A stretch of 60,405 nt of DNA from Hyphomicrobiales bacterium (GTDB lineage Bacteria > Pseudomonadota > Alphaproteobacteria > Rhizobiales > Xanthobacteraceae). Below, one piece after another: positions 45,417 to 53,842 of the stretch. The notes below the pieces were generated by a model. That model did not search any database and was not told the origin of the DNA. It worked only from the letters and a program-made list of their open reading frames with translations. Each line of letters begins with the position of its first letter. Position 1 is the first letter of the stretch. The stretch spans positions 1 through 60,405 of the forward strand of contig JACPOA010000078.1 in the NCBI GenBank assembly GCA_016185205.1, in the 5' to 3' direction. Both the position numbers and the translations under genes were made by a program.

Positions 45417-46300
45417 GCGCGTGGCCCCTGGATTCCGGGGCGTCCGCTGTCGTTGCGGACATTGGTGACCTGCTGGGCGTTGGATTCGGCCAGCTTGCCG
45501 GCGCCGATCCAGAGCGAATCCTCCATGCCGACCCGCACATTGCCGCCCATGGCCGCAGCCTGGGCCGCGACCCGCATTTGATTGCCGCCGGCGCCGAGCA
45601 CGGACCAGCAATAATTCTCCGGCCCGAGCAGCCGGTCGGCGGTTCGCTTCATCATGAGCACGTCTTCGGGATGCGCCCCGATGCCGCCGAGAATGCCGAA
45701 CACCGACTGCACGAACAGCGGCGCCTTGATCACGCCGCGGTCGAGGAAATGCTTGAGCGTATAGAGATGGCCGATGTCGTAGCACTCGATCTCGAAGCGG
45801 GTATTGTTCTCGGAGCAGGTTTTGAGAATGTATTCGATATCGGCGAAGGTGTTCTTGAACATGCCCTTGCGGGACCCTTCCAGATACGGCTCCTCCCAGT
45901 CGTGTTTGAACTTGCCCTTGTAGCGGGGGATCATCGGGTAGAGCCCGAAATTCATCGTGCCCATATTGAGCGAGGCCACTTCCGGCTTGAAGGTCGCGGC
46001 CGGCTTGACGCGCTCTTCCACCATCATGGTGGGCGCGCCGCCGGTGGTGATGTTCACCACCACGTTCGAACGCTGCTTGATCACCTTGAGGAAGGGCGCA
46101 AAGGCCTCCGGCGTCTGGTCGGGACGACCATCCTGCGGGTTGCGCGCATGCAGATGGACAATCGCCGCCCCCGCTTCGGCCGCCCCGATGGCGGCATCGG
46201 CGATCTCCTGGGCGGTCACCGGTATATACGGAGACATCGAGGGCGTGTGAATCGAGCCGGTAACGGCACAGGTAATGATGACTTTGCGCGGCTTCGCCAT
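45356..46300 (-). CDS. Beta-keto acid cleavage enzyme (BKACE/DUF849) with a replaced C-terminus
   Basis: BKACE enzymes condense a beta-keto acid with acetyl-CoA and cleave it, using Zn2+. The TIM-barrel core is complete: ITCAVTGSIHTPSMSPYIPV, VHLHARNPQDGRPDQ with the metal histidines, NITTGGAP, ASLNMGTMNFGLYP, ECYDIGHLY and VGMEDSLWIGAGKLAESNAQ. After about residue 282 (QQVTNVR) the familiar C-terminal segment is missing. It is replaced by 32 residues read from a family B repeat and from the antisense-frame start of the GIY-YIG gene. About 28-30 native residues are therefore lost. The enzyme may be impaired, because that tail packs on the barrel. Confidence 0.88.
   Translation of the reverse strand: MAKPRKVIITCAVTGSIHTPSMSPYIPVTAQEIADAAIGAAEAGAAIVHLHARNPQDGRPDQTPEAFAPFLKVIKQRSNVVVNITTGGAPTMMVEERVKPAATFKPEVASLNMGTMNFGLYPMIPRYKGKFKHDWEEPYLEGSRKGMFKNTFADIEYILKTCSENNTRFEIECYDIGHLYTLKHFLDRGVIKAPLFVQSVFGILGGIGAHPEDVLMMKRTADRLLGPENYCWSVLGAGGNQMRVAAQAAAMGGNVRVGMEDSLWIGAGKLAESNAQQVTNVRNDSGRPGIQGPRAWPTMSTCSPVTGMARSILA
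45421..45460. repeat. Family B half-repeat on the 5' side of the GIY-YIG gene, within BKACE
   Basis: GTGGCCCCTGGATTCCGGGG is followed by the hairpin GTCCGC-tgtcgtt-GCGGAC. This is the mirror-image partner of the repeat at 45040-45125 and supplies the last codons of the BKACE frame. Confidence 0.75.
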
Positions 46301-46470
46301 GAGCTATCCATCCCGCTGATATGAATGTTGTGGTTTCGTTGTTGGACTTGCGGGCCGATCCTAGAGTATCAGCCGTGCTCAAGTCACCCTGCGGCAAGTA
46401 CTTAACTTGCGCATGAGCTATTCCGAAAACCGGGTGCTATCCCGGATCGAATACGGGACCGGCCAGCGAC

Positions 46471-47373
46471 GTGGATGACAAAAATCAATCTGCGGCGGCG
46501 CGATCATCCGGGGTCCTGATCGGGGCGCTCTGCGGCATTGCCTCGGCGCTCGCCTGGGCGGCGGGCTTTGTCGCCGCCAAGCATGGCGTTGCCATAGGCT
46601 TTTCACCCGCCGATCTCGCACTGCACCGTTTTTTATGGTCCGGCCTGCTGCTGATGCCGCTCGTCCTGCGCGACGGCATCGGCGACCTCGGTGGTATCGG
46701 CTGGAAGCGCGGGCTGACCATGAGCGTGTTGTCCGGCCCACCGCAGGCCATGATCGCCTATACCGGCTTCATGCTGGTGCCGCTCGGCCACGGCACCACC
46801 ATCCAGCCGGCCTGCGCGGCGCTATCGGGGCTGATCCTGGCCACGCTGCTGCTCGGCGAACGGCCGACCGTCACACGCGTCATCGGCGGAACCACCATCA
46901 TTGCCGGCCTGCTGGTGTTCGGCGCCGAATCGATCGCCACCATCGGCAGCCACGGCGTCGGCGGCGATCTGCTGTTCGCCACCGCCGGATTGTTCTGGGC
47001 GATCTTCGGCGTGCTGCTGCGCTACTGGCTGGTGTCGGGCACGCGCGCGGTGGCGGCCGTGGGCGCGCTCTCGGTGCTGGTGTTCGCGCCGCTGCACGCG
47101 TGGCTCATCGGCTATGACGGCATCCTGCGCATGAGTCTTGCCGAAAACCTGCTGCAGGTCGTGGTGCAGGGCCTCATCGCCGGCGTGCTGCCGATTTTTC
47201 TGTTCGCGCGGGCGGTGATCCTGCTCGGCGCCGGGCGCGCGGCGACGTTTCCGGCGCTGGTGCCCGGGTTCTCGCTCGTCATCGGCTATCTCGCGCTCGG
47301 CGTGGTGCCGAGCATCGCGCAAGTCGTCGGCCTGGTGATCGTGGTGATCGGGTTCAGGTTTGCGTTGCGCTGA
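46471..47373 (+). CDS. EamA/DMT-family transporter
   Basis: A 300-residue inner-membrane protein with ten predicted helices arranged as two EamA repeats, e.g. IGALCGIASALAWAAGFVAA at the start and RAATFPALVPGFSLVIGYLA near the end, preceding the typical VVGLVIVVIGFRFALR C-terminus. DMT exporters move amino acids, nucleobases or other metabolites; the substrate is unknown. Translation starts at a GTG at 46471; no in-frame ATG is near. It converges with the acyl-CoA dehydrogenase gene 3 bp away. Confidence 0.88.
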   Translation: MDDKNQSAAARSSGVLIGALCGIASALAWAAGFVAAKHGVAIGFSPADLALHRFLWSGLLLMPLVLRDGIGDLGGIGWKRGLTMSVLSGPPQAMIAYTGFMLVPLGHGTTIQPACAALSGLILATLLLGERPTVTRVIGGTTIIAGLLVFGAESIATIGSHGVGGDLLFATAGLFWAIFGVLLRYWLVSGTRAVAAVGALSVLVFAPLHAWLIGYDGILRMSLAENLLQVVVQGLIAGVLPIFLFARAVILLGAGRAATFPALVPGFSLVIGYLALGVVPSIAQVVGLVIVVIGFRFALR

Positions 47374-47376
47374 CTG

Positions 47377-48615
47377 TTATTCCGGCCCGGCATATTTGCC
47401 CGCCGTCTGCGGGAACATGTTCTTGATGATCTTGAATTTCGAGATGTCGACGGTGGCGTCCATATGCATGAAGATCACGGCGTCGCGCAGCACCTTCTCG
47501 ATGCCGAAATCGAGCATGATGCCGTTACCGCCGTGCAGTTCGACCGCATGCTGGGCAACCTTCATGATCTCTTCCGAGGCAAACATCTTGGCCATGTTGA
47601 CCAGTGTCTCGGCCTCCGGCGCATTGTCGTCGACGGCTTGCGCGGCGCGATCGAGCAGCGCGCGCACCGCCTCGATCTTGGTCGCCATGTCGGCCAGCCG
47701 CAATGCCACCGCCTGATGCTTGATCAGGATGCGGCCGCCCTGCACGTAGTTCTGCACGTATTCTGCCGTGGCCTCGAAGGCGCGCACGCCGACGCCGAGG
47801 TTCTTCGCCGCCTGGATGATCTTGCCGGGACGGAAATAAACGCCGGCCGAACCCAACGCGCTATCCTGCACCAGCAGGTGATCGTCCGGCACGAACATGT
47901 CCTCGAACACCATCTCGCCATTGTTCATGAAGCGGCAGCCGAGCGTCTCGTTGCAGCGCGCCACCGCGAAGCCCTTGGTCTCGCGCGGCACCAGGAACGA
48001 CGAAGTGCCCTGCAACATGCCGACCTTGGGATTGGTGTTGGCATAGACGACATAGAGACTGGCGTCGTAGCCGTTGGAGATGAACTGCTTGCGGCCGTTG
48101 ATCACCCAGCCGCCATTGCTCTTGACCGCCTTGGTCTGCATGGCCGCTTCCGGCACGTTGTAGGGCAGCCAGCGGTCGGAGGCGCCGCGCGGCTCGGTCA
48201 GGCAATGCGCCATGAGGAATTGAGGTTCCGCGACCAGGCGCTTGAACCATTTCTCCTGCAGATGCTTGGACGCGAACTGCCGCAGCAGCACCGAGACTTT
48301 CCAGTTCTGCACCAGCTTGTCGGCCAGCCCTGAATCGCCGCGCGCGATTTCCTCGGCGACCAGGGCGAAGGTCTTTACCTCGGTGCCCTTTTCCAGCTCC
48401 ACGCCGCCGTATTCCTCCGGTACGCCCAAAGTGCGGATGCCGATCTTCTCGGCACCTTCCAGGATGCTGATCGGCAGCCGGTCTTCCGGCACCATCGACC
48501 ATTCGCGCTGCCAGTTCTGCTTGATAAAGGGCAGGACCACGTCATCGATAAAATCGTGACAGCTTTGCCGCATCATCCGCTGTTCTTCCGACAATCCCCG
48601 ATCGTACATGTGCAT
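47377..48615 (-). CDS. Acyl-CoA dehydrogenase family protein
   Basis: A flavoprotein of 412 residues. The N-terminal helical domain, the middle beta domain (MAHCLTEPRGASD, NGGWVINGRKQFISNGYDAS) and the C-terminal domain (AVELHGGNGIMLDFGIEKVL, then RDAVIF) are all recognisable. The usual C-terminal IYEGTNEI segment reads FMHMDATVDISKFKI instead, so the substrate pocket differs from classical fatty-acyl enzymes. It may act on a branched-chain or modified acyl-CoA. No electron-transfer flavoprotein genes are in the window. Confidence 0.88.
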   Translation of the reverse strand: MHMYDRGLSEEQRMMRQSCHDFIDDVVLPFIKQNWQREWSMVPEDRLPISILEGAEKIGIRTLGVPEEYGGVELEKGTEVKTFALVAEEIARGDSGLADKLVQNWKVSVLLRQFASKHLQEKWFKRLVAEPQFLMAHCLTEPRGASDRWLPYNVPEAAMQTKAVKSNGGWVINGRKQFISNGYDASLYVVYANTNPKVGMLQGTSSFLVPRETKGFAVARCNETLGCRFMNNGEMVFEDMFVPDDHLLVQDSALGSAGVYFRPGKIIQAAKNLGVGVRAFEATAEYVQNYVQGGRILIKHQAVALRLADMATKIEAVRALLDRAAQAVDDNAPEAETLVNMAKMFASEEIMKVAQHAVELHGGNGIMLDFGIEKVLRDAVIFMHMDATVDISKFKIIKNMFPQTAGKYAGPE

Positions 48616-48730
48616 AACCTCTTACTGCCTGCCGCGGCGGATGCCGGGCCTTGCCCATATTTGATATTGATCCACTTCGCGGGCGATTTCCAAGGGGCTC
48701 GTAATAAGAGGCTCGAGCGGGAGCGCGGAC

Positions 48731-50113
48731 ATGGACGACGTCCAGCAATTGACAAGCACCGTCGCCGACATGCTGCGCACCATCGGCCACGAACTGACCT
48801 CGCTGCGGCTGCTGCTGCAATTCGGCCTGATCCTGCTCGCCGCCCTGGCCGGCACGCTCGCCGCCTCGCTCGCCCGCCGCCGGCTCGACCTCACCGCGCT
48901 GACCCTGGGCTGGCCGCCATTCCTGCGCGAATTCGCGCGCCTGCTGCTGGCCAATCTCGCCACCATCGTTTTCGTGCTGCTGGTCGCGGTCATGCATGCT
49001 GTGATGCTGTCGCTGACCGCGCCGATGCGCTCCTATCTGCTCGGCGTCGCCTCGAGTCTCGCCACCGCCTGGGTGGCGATCGCGCTGGTCGCCGGGCTGA
49101 TACGCAATCCGTTCGTCTACCGGCTGGTGGCGGTGTCGGCCTGGACGCTCGCCGCGCTCAGCATTCTCGGACTGCTGTCGCCGACCATGACCGCGCTCGA
49201 TTCGATCGGGGTGGTGATCGGCGGCCTGCGCGTGACGCCGCTCTTGGTGATCAAGACCTCGGTCCTGCTGATGCTCACGCTGTGGGCGGCGAATGCGGCG
49301 AGCGATTTCCTCGACCGCCGCGTGCGCAGCACCGCCGACCTGACGCCGTCGATCCAGGTGCTGATCGGCAAGCTGATCCGACTGCTGCTGATCACCTTCG
49401 CGATCCTCATCGCGCTGTCGACCGTCGGCATCGATTTTTCCGCGCTCGCCTTCTTCTCCGGCGCGGTCGGCGTCGGCCTCGGCTTCGGCCTGCAGAAGAT
49501 CGTATCGAACCTGGTGAGCGGCATCATCCTGCTCGCCGACAAATCGATCAAGCCGGGCGACGTCATCTCGGTCGGCGATCATTTCGGCCGCGTCGGCAAT
49601 ATGGGCGCGCGCTACACCTCGGTCGATACCCGCGACGGCCGCGAATATCTGATTCCGAACGAGGACTTGATCACCCAGCGCGTGGCGAACTGGACCTATT
49701 CGAGCGATCTGGTGCGGCTGTTCGTCAAGTTCAACACTACCTACGACAGCGATCCGCGCCAGGCGCAGGCGGCAGCGGTGGAGGCGGCGCTGAGCATCGA
49801 ACGCGTTTTGAAAAAGCCGGCCCCGGCCTGCATGCTGTTCGAATTCGGCGCCACCTCGATCGAATTCGAACTTTGGTTCTGGATCAAGGATCCGGCGGCC
49901 GGCGTCGCCAACGTGAAAAGCGATGTTCTGCTTGCGCTATGGGACACGCTCGCCAAACATGGCGTCAATATTCCGAAGCCTGGCCCGGCGCGCGTGATCT
50001 ACGAGCTGGCGCCAAACGGTGCACCGCGGCCACCGAAGCACGAACCGGATTCACCGCCGCCCGTGGGTGCGGGCAGCCCGCCCTTCGGGTCCGGCGGTGG
50101 GAGCGGTGGGTGA
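48731..50113 (+). CDS. MscS-family mechanosensitive ion channel
   Basis: A 460-residue inner-membrane channel. About five or six hydrophobic segments precede the MscS pore helix and beta domain: FFSGAVGVGLGFGLQKIVSN, then LVSGIILLADKSIKPGDVIS and YLIPNEDLITQRVANWTYS. The extra N-terminal helices put it among the larger MscS homologues. A Pro/Gly-rich tail ends the protein. It would open under membrane tension to release solutes. It converges with the A/T-richer toxin-like gene. Confidence 0.92.
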   Translation: MDDVQQLTSTVADMLRTIGHELTSLRLLLQFGLILLAALAGTLAASLARRRLDLTALTLGWPPFLREFARLLLANLATIVFVLLVAVMHAVMLSLTAPMRSYLLGVASSLATAWVAIALVAGLIRNPFVYRLVAVSAWTLAALSILGLLSPTMTALDSIGVVIGGLRVTPLLVIKTSVLLMLTLWAANAASDFLDRRVRSTADLTPSIQVLIGKLIRLLLITFAILIALSTVGIDFSALAFFSGAVGVGLGFGLQKIVSNLVSGIILLADKSIKPGDVISVGDHFGRVGNMGARYTSVDTRDGREYLIPNEDLITQRVANWTYSSDLVRLFVKFNTTYDSDPRQAQAAAVEAALSIERVLKKPAPACMLFEFGATSIEFELWFWIKDPAAGVANVKSDVLLALWDTLAKHGVNIPKPGPARVIYELAPNGAPRPPKHEPDSPPPVGAGSPPFGSGGGSGG

Positions 50114-50172
50114 GAGCCGGGGATGTCAGGCTGAGGCTTGCTGCAAATCTAGATGTGCCGCCTAGTTCCCTC

Positions 50173-51195
50173 CTAGTCCTCCACCCTTTCGACATCGTAA
50201 AATTCGAATAGCCCGGATTCCTTAAGTTTAGGATTCACCTTGTACTGGATTTTCCCAACCTTCCCTGAAATTGCTGCGACCACTACATCCCAAGCTTCAT
50301 TGTTCGTCGGGTCATATTGATTCCACCATTCCTTGACTGAGATCCCTTTGAACTCAATGGTTTTTCGAATCATACCCACATTCAGATACACCTCTTGCAG
50401 CACGCCGATCATTCCCTGCGAAGCGTACTGTTGCGCATACTCCATGGCCACGTCCCGGTCCTTTGCGATATAGAGGCCCTCGCCGATTTGGGTGCCGATC
50501 GTGCTACCTCCGAATGGCATCGATGCCGTAATCCCAGGTTTGTTCTCGCCTCTGGCTCGGTACCCCACTAGCAATTTGTCTTCTGACGTCTCGTTAATTC
50601 TGTCGGTTAGCCCCTGTCCCTCGCGATCGGTGAATGCATCGACCTCGTTAATCATCTCGTCTATCGCCGCACTCAACGCACCGACCGTTTCAAAATTTGT
50701 CGCGCTAAACCGCGCTCCCTTTGTTTGTGTGTACCAGTTTGGAAACTCCTTCGCGACCGACTCTTTTTGGCTAGGGTTGAGGTACGAGAACTCGTCGGAC
50801 TGCTTCATCGCGTTCTTCAACTCAACGACGTTCTTGTACACGACCCGCTGCACCGCAGGCCCGGTGGAGATTCTCGACATAGCGAGAGGTGAAGTCGCCT
50901 CCAACTGTATCGCCGGCTGCACGCGGCCTTGCGCGTCCCGTTGCGCGGTCGCGGCCGACATGGAGTCGCTCAACACTCGCTGCGCTATCATCCGCGGGCT
51001 GTCGTTCATCGCATCGGTTAGTTGGCGCTGGACCGCCATGCGCGTAGAGACGTGCATCGCGTCGGACAGTTTGCGTATGGTGATGGCGTCGGGCCGGTCA
51101 TCGATGACTGCGGAGCTTGAAGCGGGCTGCGAAACGCGCCCGACGCCCGAGCGGAGCCGACTGGGTTCGGCGCGAGATATTGCTTGTCGTTCCAT
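50173..51195 (-). CDS. Probable contractile-injection-system cargo toxin with ADP-ribosyltransferase-like domain
   Basis: A 340-residue protein I read as a secreted or injected effector. Residues 31-79 hold three degenerate ~16-residue units: DDRPDAITIRKLSDAM, STRMAVQRQLTDAM and SPRMIAQRVLSDSM. They resemble the 'NSPRMVAQRxQL' repeats of proteins encoded around extracellular contractile injection systems (eCIS). After a linker, residues about 205-340 have ART-fold hallmarks: GYRARG (candidate Arg213), STIGTQIGEGLYIAKDRDVA and MEYAQQY (Tyr253), a possible Glu268, and a KIQYKV strand. Codon use is much less GC-rich than in both neighbours. No eCIS structural genes or obvious immunity gene are present. 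Both function and catalytic residues are inferred. Confidence 0.6.
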   Translation of the reverse strand: MERQAISRAEPSRLRSGVGRVSQPASSSAVIDDRPDAITIRKLSDAMHVSTRMAVQRQLTDAMNDSPRMIAQRVLSDSMSAATAQRDAQGRVQPAIQLEATSPLAMSRISTGPAVQRVVYKNVVELKNAMKQSDEFSYLNPSQKESVAKEFPNWYTQTKGARFSATNFETVGALSAAIDEMINEVDAFTDREGQGLTDRINETSEDKLLVGYRARGENKPGITASMPFGGSTIGTQIGEGLYIAKDRDVAMEYAQQYASQGMIGVLQEVYLNVGMIRKTIEFKGISVKEWWNQYDPTNNEAWDVVVAAISGKVGKIQYKVNPKLKESGLFEFYDVERVED

Positions 51196-51204
51196 CGCAA
51201 CAGC

Positions 51205-51259
51205 CTTTCAGCGCTATCGGACGCGAGACCGCGCGGTCTCGATACCATCCCGCTGAAAG
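51205..51259. promoter_or_regulatory. Nested palindromes in the leader of the toxin-like gene
   Basis: An outer inverted repeat, CTTTCAGCG (51205-51213) and CGCTGAAAG (51251-51259), encloses the perfect 18-bp palindrome CGAGACCGCGCGGTCTCG (51224-51241). It lies immediately upstream of the start codon at 51195. In the mRNA the likely ribosome-binding site (GAAAGG) falls in the outer stem, so it could control translation; binding of a dimeric regulator is the alternative. Confidence 0.55.
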
Positions 51260-51327
51260 ACTACCCGAAAAATAGAAACTTACAAATATTCCCGTAAAAA
51301 GAGTAATTATTGTGGTGCTAAAGCGCG

Positions 51328-52413
51328 TTACGCCGCCTTCCTCGTCGACAAGAACTCACCCATGCGGGCGAGCGCTTTCAAAATATTTTCGGTCGAGTTG
51401 GCGTAGGACAGCCGCATATAGCCCTCGCCGAGAATGCCGAAGTCGGGTCCGCCGATGACGGCGACGCCGGCATCGTCCAAGAGCGATGACGCCAGCGCCA
51501 CCACGACTTTGCGGCGCTTGTCGAACTCGGCCACCATCTTGTGCACTTCGTCCTGCGGGCCTTTCAGCGCGGCGAGGCCGGCATATTGCGCAGAGGCGTT
51601 GACGCAGGAATGTAAGTTTACCGCGAGCTTGCGCGCATAGTCGTAGAGCTTGCCCGGCCACACCGCATAGCCGAGCCGCCAGCCGGTCATGGCATAGGTC
51701 TTCGACCAGCCGTTGAGCAGGATCAGCCGGTCGCGCAGCGAGGGATAGGACAGCAGGCAGACATGCTGCTCGCCGTCATAGACCATGTGGTCGTAGATTT
51801 CGTCCGACATCACGGCGACGTCCGGATACTGCTCCAGGCCAGCGACGAGCTTGTCGACCTCCGCCTTGCCGGTGACGCCGCCGGTCGGATTGGCCGGCGA
51901 GTTGAGGATCAACAGCCGCGTGCGCGGCGTGATCAGCTTGAGCGTCTCCGCGGCCGAGAAGGCGAAGCCGTTCTCCTCGCGGATCGGCACCGGCACCGGC
52001 GTGGCGCCGGTGAACTCGATCATCGAGCGGTAGATCGGGAAGCCCGGGTCGGGATAGAGGATCTCCGCGCCCGGCTCGCCGAACATCAGGATCGACATGA
52101 ACATGGTCGGCTTGCCGCCAGGCATGATCATCACGCTGTCGGGCGAAACATCGACACTAAAACGCTTATGCAGGTCGGCGGCCACCGCCTCGCGCAGCGC
52201 CGGAATACCGTTGGCCGGCGTATAGCCATGGTGGCCGTCGCGCAGCGCCTTGATCGCCGCCTCGACGATGAAATCGGGGGTGCGGAAATCCGGCTGGCCG
52301 ATGCCGAGATTGATGATATCGCGGCCCTGCGCGATCAGGGCATTGGCGCGGGCGAGGACCGCGAAGGCGTTTTCCTCGCCGATACGATCGAAGGCCGCGA
52401 TCGTTTTCAGCAT
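51328..52413 (-). CDS. Class I/II pyridoxal-phosphate aminotransferase
   Basis: A 361-residue fold-type I enzyme resembling aspartate/aromatic aminotransferases. The PLP lysine is in LNGWSKTYAMTGWRLGYAV, the cofactor-binding Asn and Asp in NSPANPTGG and VMSDEIYDHMVYDG, and the carboxylate-binding Arg near the C-terminus in YMRLSYANS. The length is a little shorter than the usual ~390-400. It reads leftward, away from denD. The reaction is probably amino acid + 2-oxoglutarate exchange; the substrate is not fixed by sequence. Confidence 0.88.
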   Translation of the reverse strand: MLKTIAAFDRIGEENAFAVLARANALIAQGRDIINLGIGQPDFRTPDFIVEAAIKALRDGHHGYTPANGIPALREAVAADLHKRFSVDVSPDSVMIMPGGKPTMFMSILMFGEPGAEILYPDPGFPIYRSMIEFTGATPVPVPIREENGFAFSAAETLKLITPRTRLLILNSPANPTGGVTGKAEVDKLVAGLEQYPDVAVMSDEIYDHMVYDGEQHVCLLSYPSLRDRLILLNGWSKTYAMTGWRLGYAVWPGKLYDYARKLAVNLHSCVNASAQYAGLAALKGPQDEVHKMVAEFDKRRKVVVALASSLLDDAGVAVIGGPDFGILGEGYMRLSYANSTENILKALARMGEFLSTRKAA

Positions 52414-52652
52414 AGCGTCACTCCCGGGCAGCGGCTGCGCGATCTCGATTTGGCACGCAGTTCACCCGATCGGACCGGGAAAATCAAATCCTGCGCGAGC
52501 GCCGCCGCTGGTTCTCGCCGCCAACACAATAAACCGCGGATAAATTCGCGACCGCCAATACGCAGAGTGAAAAAATCCGGTAAATAGGGTCCCCGGCCTG
52601 TTGCCGCATCGACCGTTTCGAGCCGGCGGATGACAGCAAAACGAGGTCGTGA

Positions 52653-53544
52653 ATGCACATTTTGATTACAGGCGCGGCGGGCATGATCGGCCGCAAGCTG
52701 ACGGCGCGGCTGGTCATCGACCGCGCGCTCGGCGACCAGCCGATCAAAAAATTGACGCTGCTCGACATTGTCGCGCCGGAACGTCCCGCGGGCTTTTCCG
52801 ATCATGTAAAGACCCGGGCCGCCGATCTCACCGCAGCGGGCGTTGCGGAAAAAGCCGTCTCGGAGCGGCCGGAGGCGATCTTCCACCGTCCGCGCGGCCG
52901 GCGGCGGCTACAAGCCGAAGGTGATATTCACCTCCTCGATCGCGGTGTTCGGCGCGCCGTTCCCGCACGCCATCCCCGACGATTTCCATCTCACGCCGCT
53001 CACCTCCTACGGCACGCAGAAGGCGATCTGCGAACTGCTGCTCGCCGACTACACAAGGCGCGGCCTGCTCGAGGGCGTCGGCATTCGCCTGCCGACGGTT
53101 TGCGTGCGGCCGGGCAAACCGAACAAGGCGGCCTCCGGTTTCTTCTCCGGCATCATCCGCGAGCCGCTGGCCGGCCTCGAGGCCGTGCTGCCGGTCGCCG
53201 ACAGCGTGCGCCATACGCATGCCAGCCCGCGCGCGGCGATCGGCTTTCTGCTGCACGCGGCGGGCCTGACGCGCGAGCAGCTTGGCCCGCGCATCAACCT
53301 GTCGATGCCCGGCGTCTGCTGCACGGTCGCCGAGCAGATCGAAGCGCTGGCGCGCATCGCCGGACCGAAGGTCGCCGCGCGCATTCGCCGCGAGCCGGAT
53401 GAACTGGTCGCGCGCATTGTCAGCGGCTGGTCCGAGCGCTTCGACGCCCAACGCGCCGCCGCGCTCGGCTTCCGGGCGGAGGCGAGCTTCGACGACATCA
53501 TCCGCGCGCATATCGAGGACGAGCTGGGCGGGAAGATCGCATAG
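52653..53544 (+). pseudogene. denD: denD-like D-erythronate dehydrogenase, broken by an internal frameshifting deletion
   Basis: DenD oxidises D-erythronate at C2 in four-carbon acid sugar catabolism. Frame 1 (52653 to about 52885) gives HILITGAAGMIGRKLTARLV through SERPEAIFH. The protein then resumes in another frame at VRAAGGGYKPKVIFTSSIAV, continuing normally to EDELGGKIA at 53544. Roughly 28-30 residues that normally join these parts (LAAIVSGEAE... through the region before the last Rossmann strand) are missing, and the join at about 52886-52892 changes frame. A sequencing error cannot explain the missing stretch. The remaining sequence keeps SYGTQKAICELLLADYTRRG, so the loss looks recent. 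Confidence 0.82.
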
Positions 53545-53560
53545 CGCACGGCCTCTCCAC

Positions 53561-53611
53561 CGTCATTGCCGGGCCATGTCCCCGGGCTGAACACCTGACC
53601 CGGCAATCCAT
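53561..53611. repeat. Family B-type palindrome after denD
   Basis: CGTCATTGCCGGG pairs with CCCGGCAATCCA around a GTCCCCGGGCTGAAC centre. It is a variant with TTGCC instead of TTCCC. It lies 17 bp past the denD stop. Confidence 0.65.
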
Positions 53612-53644
53612 GAGGCGGCGCTGCATTTGTGGATTTACGTAAGG

Positions 53645-53808
53645 CCTGAGCACGTTCGTGACCGTGCTTCCGGGAGAGCAACCGGGCGCGGCTTGTAGGC
53701 CGTCCCATCCGGGCGGCTCCCGATGCCAGGGTTACAAGCCCCGACAGCAGGCGCCGCCCCCCCGCGTCAGACAGTGTCCTGCAGAACGCCCCTCGCGTGG
53801 GGTAGGTG
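53645..53808 (-). ncRNA. Candidate structured small RNA (unrecognised family)
   Basis: A near-consensus promoter on the minus strand (53815-53842) would start transcription at about 53808. Downstream, the sequence can pair GGGGCTTGTA with TACAAGCC over about 50 nt and has a strong GAGCACG/CGTGCT-type hairpin near 53650. No good reading frame is present in that direction. I do not recognise a known RNA family and see no T-run terminator, so the 3' end is uncertain. It occupies most of the nearly 500-bp gene-free gap between denD and the AT-rich islet. Confidence 0.35.
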
Positions 53809-53814
53809 GATATG

Positions 53815-53842
53815 GGTATACTATCCTTGGGAATTAAGTCAA
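53815..53842 (-). promoter_or_regulatory. Strong sigma-70-like promoter, leftward, with abutting inverted repeat
   Basis: Read on the minus strand: TTGACT, 16 bp, TATACC. Directly upstream of the -35 box is the inverted repeat GAGGTTTC (53843-53850) / GAAACCTC (53870-53877), placed as an activator or repressor site would be. Confidence 0.5.

Noticed and set aside
53645-53808. Possible 6S RNA, RNase P RNA or cobalamin riboswitch
   Set aside because: None of the conserved signature segments of these RNAs could be found in either direction, so only an unclassified RNA candidate is listed.
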